Source: DOZZ01 sp963792655
GTDB taxonomy: Bacteria; Acidobacteriota; Terriglobia; Bryobacterales; Bryobacteraceae
Assembly: GCA_963792655.1 (NCBI GenBank)
Contig: CAWBWU010000003.1
Span: forward strand, 744,001 to 808,000
DNA length: 64,000 nucleotides
Reading direction: 5' to 3'
Below, one piece after another: positions 35,559 to 46,700 of the stretch (its first letter is position 1; each line of letters opens with the position of its first letter). Position numbers and translations under genes: made by a program. The notes under the pieces are model-generated. The model did no database searches. It was not told the origin of the DNA and worked only from the letters and a program-made list of their open reading frames with translations.

Positions 35559-36945
35559 TAGTCGGTTCATGAACAGGTTTGAAGCACTGCGAGAAGGGGA
35601 AATCGGGCCGCCGACAGATCCCCGCTGGGATCTTGTCTCCCGCGTTGCGGAGAGCGCCTGCTTTCAAAAGTCGCCTCGCCTGCGTGAAATTCTCCTGTAC
35701 GTTTCCCAGAAAACTCTCGAGAATCGACCTGAAGAGGTGCGTGAACAGCGCATCGGCCACCATGTATTCGGACGCCGGGCCGACTACAATCCAAGCGAAG
35801 ACAACATAGTTCGAGTCGAAGCTCGGAATTTAAGGAAACGGCTGGAGGAATACTTCGCCAACGAGGGTCGTGATGAAAACATAATAATCACAATTCCCAA
35901 GGGTAGTTATGTGCCCCGGTTCGAACCGAGAGAAGTGGCCGTAGTTGATACCGTGGCCGGACCAGAGTCAGAGTCTGAAGTTCCGCAGGTTGAGATAGCG
36001 GTACCGGCACCGCCATTAGTCAAGCTGGCGCAGCCGGTCAGCGACATAACTGCAGTTACACCGCGCGGTGTCACAACATGGCTGCCGTGGATCCTGGCTG
36101 TAGTATGCGTTCTGCTTACATTTGCCCTCTGGTGGACTTACCGCTCCATGCGTAATCCGCGCAACCCGGTCGTAACGGCAGCATCGCGATCACCCATTTG
36201 GGCGTCCCTCTTCAATGACGATCAGACCCTGGTGATTTGTGCCGATTCCGCCTGGGTGCTGCGGCAGGACCTTTTAGGACAACAGCTTTCCCTGAACGAC
36301 TACCTGTCGTCCAACTGGACGCGCGCCTATACAGAAGAAGATGTGACCGACCCGGCGCTACGCGTGCTGCGAACGAAGCAGTACACCAGCATGGCGGACG
36401 TTCGTGTTGTCGAGAGGATGCTTCTCCGCAACGCCAATTCGTGGAGTCACACTGCCATCCGATCCTCGCGCAACGCCCAGGCCCGCGACTTCAAAACGGG
36501 CAATGTAATTATGATCGGGAGCGTTCGTGCAATTCCCTGGGAAGATCTTTTTCGCGATCAGTTAAACTTCTGGGCCGACTGGGACCCCACGACCCACCTG
36601 CCCATCATTCGCAATCGCCACCCACTAGGCAATGAGCCCGCGACTTACCGTAATGCGGGCGCCGGAACGCAATTTGGGAACGCGTACAGCGCAATCGCCT
36701 ATGTGCCGAATCTAAGTCATACGGGGAATATCCTTATCATTGCGGGCAGTTCGATGGAAGGTTGCGAGGCTGCGGGCGAGTATCTGACGGATCCGAAGCT
36801 ACTCAACTCGCTTCTGCGGCGCTTCGGCAAAGATCCATCAAAGCCGCCGCCCTATTTCGAAGTAGTGTTAAATTCGGGAACCCTCGCGGGCGCTTCGCAA
36901 GGAACAGAAGTCGTAGCCTACAGAGTTTGGAAAAGCAAAGAGTAA
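35554..36945 (+). CDS. membrane-anchored winged-helix-like regulator
   Basis: 463 residues from GTG 35554; ATG 35569 is an alternative that would clear the palindrome. Residues ~20-130 carry a pattern found at the N-terminus of many bacterial adenylate-cyclase-like and TolB-like proteins (KSPRLREILLYVSQKTL, NIVRVEARNLRKRLEEYF, IPKGSYVPRF), thought to be DNA-binding. A transmembrane helix at about 187-207 (WLPWILAVVCVLLTFALWW) separates it from a ~250-residue extracytoplasmic domain of unknown type. The layout resembles ToxR-like one-component signalling. The stop overlaps the next ATG (TAATG), coupling it to a CRTAC1 gene. Confidence 0.72.
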   Translation: MNSRFMNRFEALREGEIGPPTDPRWDLVSRVAESACFQKSPRLREILLYVSQKTLENRPEEVREQRIGHHVFGRRADYNPSEDNIVRVEARNLRKRLEEYFANEGRDENIIITIPKGSYVPRFEPREVAVVDTVAGPESESEVPQVEIAVPAPPLVKLAQPVSDITAVTPRGVTTWLPWILAVVCVLLTFALWWTYRSMRNPRNPVVTAASRSPIWASLFNDDQTLVICADSAWVLRQDLLGQQLSLNDYLSSNWTRAYTEEDVTDPALRVLRTKQYTSMADVRVVERMLLRNANSWSHTAIRSSRNAQARDFKTGNVIMIGSVRAIPWEDLFRDQLNFWADWDPTTHLPIIRNRHPLGNEPATYRNAGAGTQFGNAYSAIAYVPNLSHTGNILIIAGSSMEGCEAAGEYLTDPKLLNSLLRRFGKDPSKPPPYFEVVLNSGTLAGASQGTEVVAYRVWKSKE

Positions 36946-38605
36946 TGAAGCTGTCCGCGGGCGTTGGGCTGGTCAGCTTGTTAGCGACCGGCGCGGTTGT
37001 TGTTTCACTCGCGAACGCACCAGCGGACCAGTGGCCGCACTTCACCGACGTCTTTCCGAAGTCTCACAGCACTTACAAGACGCGTAACGGGCTCGAGACG
37101 CGAAAGTACTTCCCACAGCCGATGTGCGGCGGAGTCGCCATTTTTGACTTTGACGGCGACGGTAAGCAGGATATTTTCTTCACCAACGGTGCCGCGCTCC
37201 CGTCAAACCAGAAACCCGATTCTGGTTACGCTCATTGTCTGCTTCGGAACCGCGGCAACGGTGCTTTCGAAGATGTCACGCACCACGCTGGCCTGGAGGG
37301 AATGAACCTTGGTTATACCTTCGGCGTCGCGGCAGGTGACTACGACAACGATGGCCATCCTGACCTGTTCGTAGCCGCGATGGGACGGAACACCCTGTAT
37401 CACAACAATGGCGACGGCACTTTCACTGATGTAACCGCAGCGTCGGGACTGGGCGTCAAGCCTGCAGGACTACTTAGCGTGTCGGCAGCATGGTTCGATT
37501 ACGACAATGACGGTCTGCTCGACTTAGTAGTTACGAACTACACTTACTGGACACCCGAAACGGATGTCCGATGCCGAAAAGACGGAGCATCGGATATTTA
37601 CTGCGATCCCAGGAATTACAAGAGTGTCGCCAACAGTCTCTACCATAACCTCGGCGGGGGACGCTTCGAAGATGTTACGGAGCGTTCCGGTTTCGCGAAG
37701 TCCCTCGGGAAAGGTATGGGCGTCGCGATTGCAGATTTTGATGGCGACGGACGCATGGATGTCTTCGTTGCGAATGACACGGAGCGCAACTTTCTATACC
37801 TGAACCGCGGGGATGGCAAGTTCGAAGAATCCGGATTGCTGTTAGGTGTCGCCTTCAATGATGACGGCCAGGTTGTTTCCGGCATGGGCGCGGATGCGAA
37901 GGACTATGACAACGACGGGCGGCCGGACGTAACTTACAACGATCTAAAAGGGCAGATCTTCGGATTATTTCGCAACACCGGATCTTCGTTCTTGTATACT
38001 TCCCCCGATCTCCGGCTTCGGGCAGATTACCCGCGCTTACTCCGGCTGGAGCACTGCGTTTGCGGACATCAATAATGACGGCTGGAAAGACGTCTACTCA
38101 GCGAATGGCGATGTCGATTATGGCGCGAACTCTGCCCAGCACGATTCGCTCTTCGGCAACATTGGCGGCCAGACGTTTCGTGACGTCGTCGGCAAGGTTA
38201 GGCGCCGATTTTCTGTTCTCCGGTTACCAGCGCGGCGCAGCGTTCGGCGACCTCAACAACGACGGCGCACTGGACCTGGTAGTGACTTCCCTTAACGCCC
38301 CACCGCGCATTCTGATGAACTCGGGTGTAGCCGGAGCGCACTGGTTGATTGTCGATGCCCAGGGAACGAAGAGTAACCGCGACGCAATCGGAGCCAAGAT
38401 GATGTTGGTGACCGCTTCCGGTCGCAAGCTTTACAACCACGTCACCACTGCACAGGGCTTTCTGTCTTCCGCGGACCGGCGCGTTCATTTCGGGTTAGGC
38501 CAGGAGAAAGCAATCCGGATGCTCGAAGTAACTTGGCCCACAGGCGTTGTCCAGAGAGTACAGTTACCAAAGCCCGACCAGATCCTGCATATCATCGAAC
38601 AGTAA
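36945..38605 (+). CDS. second CRTAC1-family protein (two frame breaks)
   Basis: ATG 36945 overlaps the regulator stop. Signal peptide, then VCBS/FG-GAP loops (DFDGDGKQDIF, DYDNDGHPDLF, DFDGDGRMDVF). At the CCCCC run 38002-38006 one base too many breaks the frame; removing it gives YTSPISGFGQITRAYSGW and continues through DINNDGWKDVYSANGD. A second break at about 38197 leads to LGADFLFSGYQRGAAFGDLN and the ASPIC/UnbV end (SNRDAIGAKM, SADRRVHFGLG). Reconstructed length is about 553 residues, close to the 546 of the intact paralogue at 28070-29710. Confidence 0.75.
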
Positions 38606-38608
38606 ACG

Positions 38609-40727
38609 CTAAGGTGCCACCCAGATCTGCACTGTATTGCTGTCTGTTCCGCCAAGCGTGACATGTAGGCCAACAGGTTGCTTCGTCGCGACCGACGGCA
38701 CGTCAGTATTGACCTGCAGAACACCGACGAGCGACGGTGCTAGTCCCGCGAAAAACGCCGTAACTGGTCCTAAGTTTGTGGTTGCCGTCAGCTTTTCGCT
38801 GGTGTAGGCGATCGGATCGGCCGTCGCAGCCTCGCCCGTCACCACGCTGGTGGTCACCGTTCCCTGCCCCGTCCCAAACAGACTCACGTACTGACCAGAT
38901 GGCGCTGGGTTATCCATGCCGTTAACTGAGCCGTCCGGATTCAAAGCCGACGCCTGCGTGCCATCTGCTGTGAATAGCCCAACGCCCGAGGGCGCAATGG
39001 TTGACTGTTTGCGTTTGCGTCTGTCCCCCGGTCATTACCGCAACGGTAGCTGCCCCCGGCATCACTTCCCAGGGAATCTGCGCATTGATCTGCCCCGGCC
39101 CCGCATAGATCAACGGTGCTGCGAGTCCGTTCACCTCCACCGATGTCGAGCCGAAGCTGTTGGTCAGCGGTAAGCTCTCGGCTTGCTGCGTCACACCGGC
39201 TAAGTCACTGCCATAGATAGAAAACAGCGACCCAGGACTCAACGCCGCCGCAACACTTGCGGCATTGACCACGCCGTTGGCGGGAAACGCGGGATGGCGC
39301 GTACTCCACACATAGGTCGCAACGGCTCCGGCCGGCAACGTGTCGGCAAATGAACGGCCCGCCGCGTTCACCGCAAATGAGCTGGCGTTTTGCCCCGCAT
39401 TCAGAACGAGCAGCACGAGCGTGCCATCCGGGTTGCGGAATGCTACATGCTTAATCGCGCCGCCGCTGTTATCAGAAGAATCGATACGCAGCGCGCCCGG
39501 CTGCACAAACTTCGCAAGATGACCGAGCACATAGTATTCAACATTGCGCGTAATCTGCGCGGGGCTCTTGGATGTATCGATGGTCAGCAGCCCGCGGCAG
39601 TTTGTGCAGCCGCCATTATGCGGGCCGGAGTTCTGGTCGAGCGCAATGTTCCACAGCACCACACTGCGCGCCCAGTTGCGCGTTGCGCCAATCAACAGAT
39701 GCTCAGCATTCCATGCGAGATCGCCCGCGAAGCTCGATCCGGCAGTGCCGGAACATTCCGTGAACCAGATATCTTTTGCCGGATATGCCGCTTTGACTGT
39801 ACTCTGCGCAGATTCATTCCCGCCGTAACAGTGGAACGCGCTGCCCGCAATGTAGTTCGAAGCCGTCGCGTTCGCGAGTACGGCCTGTGCATAGCTGGCA
39901 ATGTCCCAGTTGTGTTCGAACGCCAGAATCTTCACTTTGCCTAAACCTGCTGACGCGAGCGCGGGCCCCAGGGAACTGCCGATAAACGCAGCCTCATCTT
40001 TGGCTTCCATGTGCATACTCGGGTAGTTCACGAACGCGTTGGGGTCTGATGGATTCTCCGGCTCATTCTGCACGGCAACCGCATAGATCGGGATGCCCTG
40101 CGCCTGGTAAGCCTGAATGTACTTGACGAAATACTGCGCCAGACTTGGTGCGTACGCCTGATTCAGCGTCCCGGCGTTCATGGACAAGTTCGTCTTCATC
40201 CAGGCCGGCGGACTCCACGGTTCGCTCAGCACATGCAGCGCAGGATTCGCGCCAAGCGCAATTTTCAGGAGCGGGACGATGGCCGTGAGGTCATGTGCGA
40301 TGGAGAAGTTCTTGAGCGAGGGATCCGTCTGGCCTGCCGCCCCATCGTCGTAGCTATAGTTCCCTGTTGCCGAGAAGTCCGACGCACCCATCGGCTGGCG
40401 CACAAAGCTCAACCCGATACCTGTCTTCGCATCGAAAAGTTCCCGGATCAGTGCTCTCCGCCCCGCAACATCGAACGAGTTCCAGATCTCCGTCGCAGAC
40501 GAGTCGGTCAGCGACGCGCCGAAGCCATCCATCGTTTGAAACGTGGTCTGCGGATCGACGACGATCGTGATCGCAGAAGTCCCGGTTGTTGTCGCCAGAG
40601 GCAAGTCCGAAGCTTGCCGTTCCAGCAGTTTCGACCGATCGCCGTAAGTCTTCCAGGCCTGAACGACTTGGGCGTCCAGCGATGCCGCAAACAAGAAACC
40701 GGCGCTAACAGCTTTGAACCAATTCAC
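38609..40727 (-). CDS. secreted GH30-family glycosidase with TIGR03437 domain (frame-broken)
   Basis: Signal peptide, then a glucosylceramidase-like GH30 catalytic domain: MDGFGASLTDSSA, LSFVRQPMGASDFS, the acid/base Glu in AVQNEPENP, the nucleophile Glu in WFTECSGT, and LDQNSGPHNGGCTNCRG. From about residue 490 comes the Solibacter-type C-terminal domain (SLFSIYGSDLAG, YAGPGQINAQIPWEV). The frame is lost at TT 39001-39002; removing one base continues TIAPSGVGLFTADG to the stop at 38609. Reconstructed length is about 705 residues. It would hydrolyse beta-glucosidic or related bonds. It lies 32 bp downstream of the giant peptide synthetase on the same strand. Confidence 0.82.
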
Positions 40728-40759
40728 GGCTTCACCTTATCGCCGCGTGAGAGCAGCGG

Positions 40760-43700
40760 TCAACTGGATTGCAGTGAACGCTCGCCTCGCGAACGAACAC
40801 GCTTCAGCTTCTGCAGACTGGCATTTTGGAACTGATCGCTGGCCGCGGAACGCAAGTGCGCAACCTCTGCGGATAGCGTTTCGATCAACTCCGATAAGCG
40901 GATCTGCGGGTTGGTGGTTACGGTCTGCAGAACAGTCTGGTAGAGCGCAATCATCCTGGTAATGGTCGGCGCATCGAACAGCGCAGGGTCGTATACCCAG
41001 CTTTGCGCAAGCCCGCCAGCCGTCTCTTTGACGAACACAGCAAGATCGAAGCGTGCCGGAACTTCCATGGCGTAAGGCGAAACGGTAAGCACACCCGGCG
41101 CCTCTTCCTGCTGCGGCGCATTCTGCTGCACGAAGAGTACCTGGACTACAGGGTGACGGCTCAGCGTTCGCTCTGGCTGCAGCTCTTCCACGATCTTTTC
41201 GAACGGCAGTTCCTGGTGCGCATAAGCTGCGAGCGCAGTCTCTCGCGAGCGCGCCACCATCTCAGTGAAGTCAGGATCGCCAGCCAGTGAACAACGCAGC
41301 ACAACCAGATTCACGAAGAAGCCGATCAGCGATTCAGTCTGCGTGTTCGGGCGGTTCGCAAGATCAGTTCCGAGCAGGAAATCCCGCTGCCCCGACCAGA
41401 ACGAGATCAGCGCTTGAAACGCCGCATGCGCAGTCATGAAAACTGTCGCCGCATGCTGCCGGCCGAGCGCCCGGACCTTCTCTGAAAGATCATGGGCGAG
41501 GTGCGCAGTCTGCCGCGCGCCTCCCGAGGTTTGACCGTCCGGCCGGGCGTGGTCGCCTGGCAGATCGAGTACCAGCGGCGCGCCTTGCAATTGCGTTCGC
41601 CAGTGACTCACTTCAGCGGCGAGCACATCACCCGTAAGCGTCTCGCGCTGCCACTTGGCGTAGTCGGCATACTGAATGGTCAACTCCGGTAGCGCGGGCT
41701 TCTGCCCACTCAACTCCGCTGCATACAACGCCAACAGGTCGCGCCGCAGCACACCGATTGACCATCCATCACTCGCGATGTGGTGCACGTTGAACAGCAG
41801 GAAATGATCATCTTCCGCAAGCCGATAAAGAACGGCTCGGTAAATCGGTGCTTGCGAAAGACGGAAGGGCTTACCCGCTTCAAGCTGTGCGAGCCGCTTT
41901 GCTTCCACTGAAGCTTCCTCAGGCTGCAGACTCGAGAGGTCAACGATAGTCAATGGAACCGGCGCCGAGTTTGCGATCACCTGCACCGGGTGATCACCTT
42001 CCAGCTCATAATGCGTGCGAAGAATTTCGTGCCGTTCCACCAGACGCTCGACAGCTTTTGCAAAGACGCGCACATCGACATCGCCGCCGATGCGAAACGC
42101 CGCCGGAAGATTATGCTGCGCGTTGTCTGGATCGAGCTGATCGACAACCCAAAGCCGGTGTTGCGCGTACGAGAGCGGCAATGCTTCTTGCCGTGACGCA
42201 GGTACGATTGGCGCGATGTGCGACCCGGAGCCCGAACGAACAGCTTCGGCGAGCGCTTCCACCGTCGGATGCTCGAACAAAACCCGCAGCGTAAGCCCTA
42301 CCCCGAACACTTCCCTAACGCGCGAGATGACCTGTGTGGCAGACAGCGAGTGGCCGCCCAGATCGAAGAAGTTTGCGTTGGTGCTGACGCGATCCACGTG
42401 CAGCACGCTGGCCCAGATCGACGCGATGATCTCTTCGGTCGGCGTGCGCGGCGCGACGTAGGCTTCGCTCTCTGCTGCGTACTCGGGAGCCGGCAGTGCT
42501 TTGCGGTCGACCTTGCCGTTCGGCGTCAGCGGCAGCCGCAGCCAGCATCACGAATGCTGCGGGCGTCATGTAGTCTGGCAGCGCCTGCTTGATGTGCGCC
42601 TTCAGGTCAGCCGCCGCCACGTCGCCTTCCGGCACCACATACGCCACCAGCCGCTGATCGCCCGGCGTGTCTTCGCGCGCCATCACGATGCAGTCGCGCA
42701 CCTGCGCGTGCTTGCGCAGCACCGCTTCAATCTCGCCCAGCTCAATGCGGAAGCCGCGCAGCTTGACCTGATGATCCAGCCGGCCCAGGTATTCGATCGT
42801 GCCGTCTGCCAGCCAGCGGCACAGGTCGCCCGTGCGGTACATGCGCTGGCCGTTGTGGTGGATGAACCGCTCGGCCGTCAGATCATCGCGCCCGTAGTAG
42901 CCGCGCGCCAGACCCGCGCCCGCGAGGTAAAGTTCGCCCGGCACACCGATCGGCGTCTGCCGCCGGTAAGCGTCGAGCACATACGCCTGCGTGTTCGCCA
43001 GCGGCCGCCCGATCGTGACATGCGCCCCGCGCTCGACCTTGGTGTAAGTCGAGTACGTCGTGTCTTCCGTCGGTCCATACAGGTTGTAAACGTGCGCAAC
43101 GTGCGTGTTCGCGTAGATCTGTTCGACGAGCGTCGCAGGCAGCGCTTCGCCCGCCAGATTCACGATCCGCACCGATGCCGGCACACCGTTTGCGCGGACC
43201 AGTTCCGCCATCGCCGACGGAACCGTGTTGATCAGCGTGACCTCTTCGCGTTCTGCCAGCCGCGGAAGATAAAGAACATTTTCGGCCAGAATGATTTTGC
43301 CGCCGGCACTCAACGGCGCGAAGATTTCGAAGATCGACAGATCGAAACACATCGACGTCGACAACAACACGCCGGCCAGATCGTCCGCGCTGAATACTTC
43401 GAGCGCCCAGTGCACGAACGTCGCGGCACTGCGATGCTCGATGGCCACACCCTTGGGCCGCCCGGTCGAGCCCGAGGTGAACAGCACATACGCGAGATGC
43501 CCTGCTTGCGTGTGCGGCTCCGGATTGGTTTCAGGTTCGCGCGCAATCTGCGGCCAATCTGAATCAAGACAAATCGCCTGGCCGGCGAACTTCGGCAGCG
43601 TGGCGAGCAGCGGTTCGAGCGTGAGCACCAGCGGTGCCTGTGCGTCGGCCAGAATGTAGCCAATGCGCTCGGCCGGATACAACGGGATCGATCGGCACAT

Positions 43701-46700
43701 ACGCGCTGCCCGATTTCAAGATGCCGAGGATGCCGATGAGCATCTCGGGCGTGCGCGGCGTGCAGATGCCGACCAGCACATCGGGCCCCGCGCCGCGTGC
43801 GCGCAAGTAGTGTGCCACCTGATTGGCGCGCGCATTCAACTCGCGATAGCTGAACCGTTCCCCATTGCAGACCAGCGCGGTTGCATCCGGCACGCGTGCC
43901 GCTTGCCGCTCAAAAAACTGGTGCAGCGCGACATCCTGCGGATAATCGCGCGCCGTGTTGTTCCAACCGGCAAGCTGCTGTTCTTCCTCCTCCGACAACA
44001 GTGGCAGTTCCGAGAGCTTGCTTGCGGGCGACTTGGCGATGGCTTCGAGCAGGGTTTGGAAGTGGCCCAGCATGCGCTCGATGGTGTGGGGGGCGAAGAG
44101 ATCCGCGTCGTATTCAACGAAGAGCCGCACGCCATCGATCTTCTCGACAACAAACCAGCACAGATCAAAAATCGCCGTGCCCTGGTGCAGCAGCAGACCC
44201 TCGAGTGCAAGGCCCGGCATTTCGAGCGACCCGATGGCCTGATCCTGCACGAAGCCGACCTGGAAAATTGGTTGGTAGCTCAGGTTCCGCGCCGGGTTGA
44301 GTTCTTCGACGAGCTTCTCAAAGGGAATGTCCTGGTGCGCGTAGGCGTTGAGCGCGACTTCTCTGACGCGCGCCAGCAGTTCGCGAACCTGCGGGTCGCC
44401 CGAGAGATCGGTCCGCAGCGCCAGCGTGTTGACGAAGAAGCCGAGCAGGTGTTCGAGTTCCGCGTCGTTGCGGCCGGCGATGGTGGTGCCTACGACGATG
44501 TCATCCTGCCGCGAGTAGCGCGCGAGCAATGTTTGGAACGCCGCGAGCAGTGTCATGAACAGCGTGACGTTCTCGGTTCTGCTCAGCTTGCGCAGACTTT
44601 CGACGAGCTCATTCGGGAGTTCTTGCGCCATGGTCGCGCCGCGATGTTTCGCGACGGCAGGCCGCGGCCGGTCGGTGGGCAACTCAAGCAGCGCAGGCGC
44701 ACCGGCCAGGTTGTGTTTCCAGTACTCGATCTGCTGCTGCATCGCAGTGCCTGCGAGATGCCGGCGCTGCCACACTGCATAATCCGCATACTGAATCGTG
44801 AGTTCCGGCAGCGTGCCTGCGGGGAGTCCGCTGAAGCGGCGATACAACGTGCCGAGCTCATTCCAGAACAGGCCTTGCGACCAGCGCTCCGTCACCACGT
44901 GGTGCATGTTGAAGATCAGTACATGATCGTTCGCAGCGAGCCGCAGCAACAGTGCGCGCAACAGTGGGCCTTTGCGCAAATCGAATGGCTGCGCGGCTTC
45001 CGTGTGAGCCACGCGCCACATCTCCTCTTCGCCGCTCACCATTTGAGGCGTGATCGCGAACCTGAGCGATGGCTGAATGATCTGCACCGGCTCGCCGTTA
45101 TGCACGGAGAACGTCGTGCGCAGCACTTCATGGCGCTGCACGATAACGTTGATCGCTTCTTCGAGCGCGCCGACATTCAGGTCACCGCGCAGCCGCACCA
45201 TTTTTGGGATGTTGTAGAGCGGGTTGCCCGGATCGAGCTGGTCGATGAACCATAGCCGCTGTTGCGCGTAGGAAAGCGGAATCGGCTCGTCGCGATTCGC
45301 GCGCACAATCGGTGGTGCGGTCGCTCCGCGCTCCTGCCGTTGCAGCGCTTCGAGCCGCTTCGCCAAGGCAGCAATGGTCGGCGTTTCGAACAAGTCGCGC
45401 AGCGGGAGCTCAACCTGGAATGCTTTGCGAACTCGCGCTACGACCCGAGTGGCCAGCAGCGAATGGCCGCCCAGATCGAAGAAGTTGCTTTCCACCCCGA
45501 CGCGATCGAGATGCAGAACCTCACACCAGATGGTTGCAAGCAGATCTTCGGTGGGCGTACGCGGCGCGATGTCGGCGTGCTGATCGTCTGAAGCGCTCCG
45601 GTCAGGTTTCGGCAACGCGCGGCGGTCGAGTTTGCCGTTGGAGGAAAGCGGCAGCGCGTCCAGCCCGACGAACGCCGAAGGCACCATGTAGTCGGGTAGC
45701 TCTGCGGCCAGAGACTTTCGCAAATTCGCGATGTTCAGATCGCCGGGCACCACATATGCGACCAGCCGCTTGTCTCCCGGCTCATCTTCACGTGCGACGA
45801 CGACTGCTTCCTTCACGCCCGGATGTTGCTTCAGCGCCGACTCGATCTCGCCTAACTCGATGCGGAAGCCGCGTAGCTTCACCTGGAAATCGAGGCGGCC
45901 CAGATACTCGATGTTGCCGTCCGGCAGATACTTCGCGAGGTCGCCTGTCTTGTACAAACGCGCGCCGGGCTCTTTGCTGAACGGATCGGGGATGAACTTT
46001 TCTTTCGTCAGCTCCGGCCGTTTCAGATAGCCGCGCGCAAGCTGCCGGCCGCCGATGTGCAGCTCACCGGGAATGCCCAGCGGCGTCGGCTTCAGGTTCG
46101 CATCGAGAATGTAGAGTCTGCGTGTTCCACACCGGCTTACCGATCGGAACTGTCGTGCGGCTGGTGTTCGGCTCACAGGCGAAATATGTGACGTCGACCG
46201 CGGCTTCGGTCGGTCCGTAAAGGTTGTGCAGTTCCGCGCTCAGCTTCGCGAAGAACTTCTGCTGCAAGTCGAACGGCAGCGCTTCGCCACTGCAAATCAC
46301 ACGCCGCAAGCTGGTGCAGTTCTCCACGCCGTCGGCTTCCAGAAACACGCGCAGCATCGACGGCACGAAGTGCAGCGTGGTGATGCGCTGCTCCTGAATC
46401 AGGCGAACCAGATAGTCGGGATCTTTGTGGCCTTCGGGCTTCGCGACAACTAAGCACGCGCCCGTCAGCAACGGCCAGAAGAACTCCCACACCGAAACAT
46501 CGAAGCTGTACGGCGTCTTCTGCAGCACGCGATCAGCAGCTTGCAAACCGTAAGCGTGCTGCATCCACAACAGCCGGTTGACGATGGCTTCATGCACATT
46601 CGGCACGCCCTTCGGCTTGCCCGTCGAACCAGAGGTATAGATGACGTACGCCTGATCTTTGCCGCTCACGTTCGGCGCAGGATTCGTTTCGCGGTTCATC

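Noticed and set aside
42501..45255. Long plus-strand open frames (353 and 530 codons) inside the NRPS region
   Set aside because: Mirror images of the giant NRPS on the minus strand, where all domain motifs reside; arginine/histidine-rich nonsense composition.
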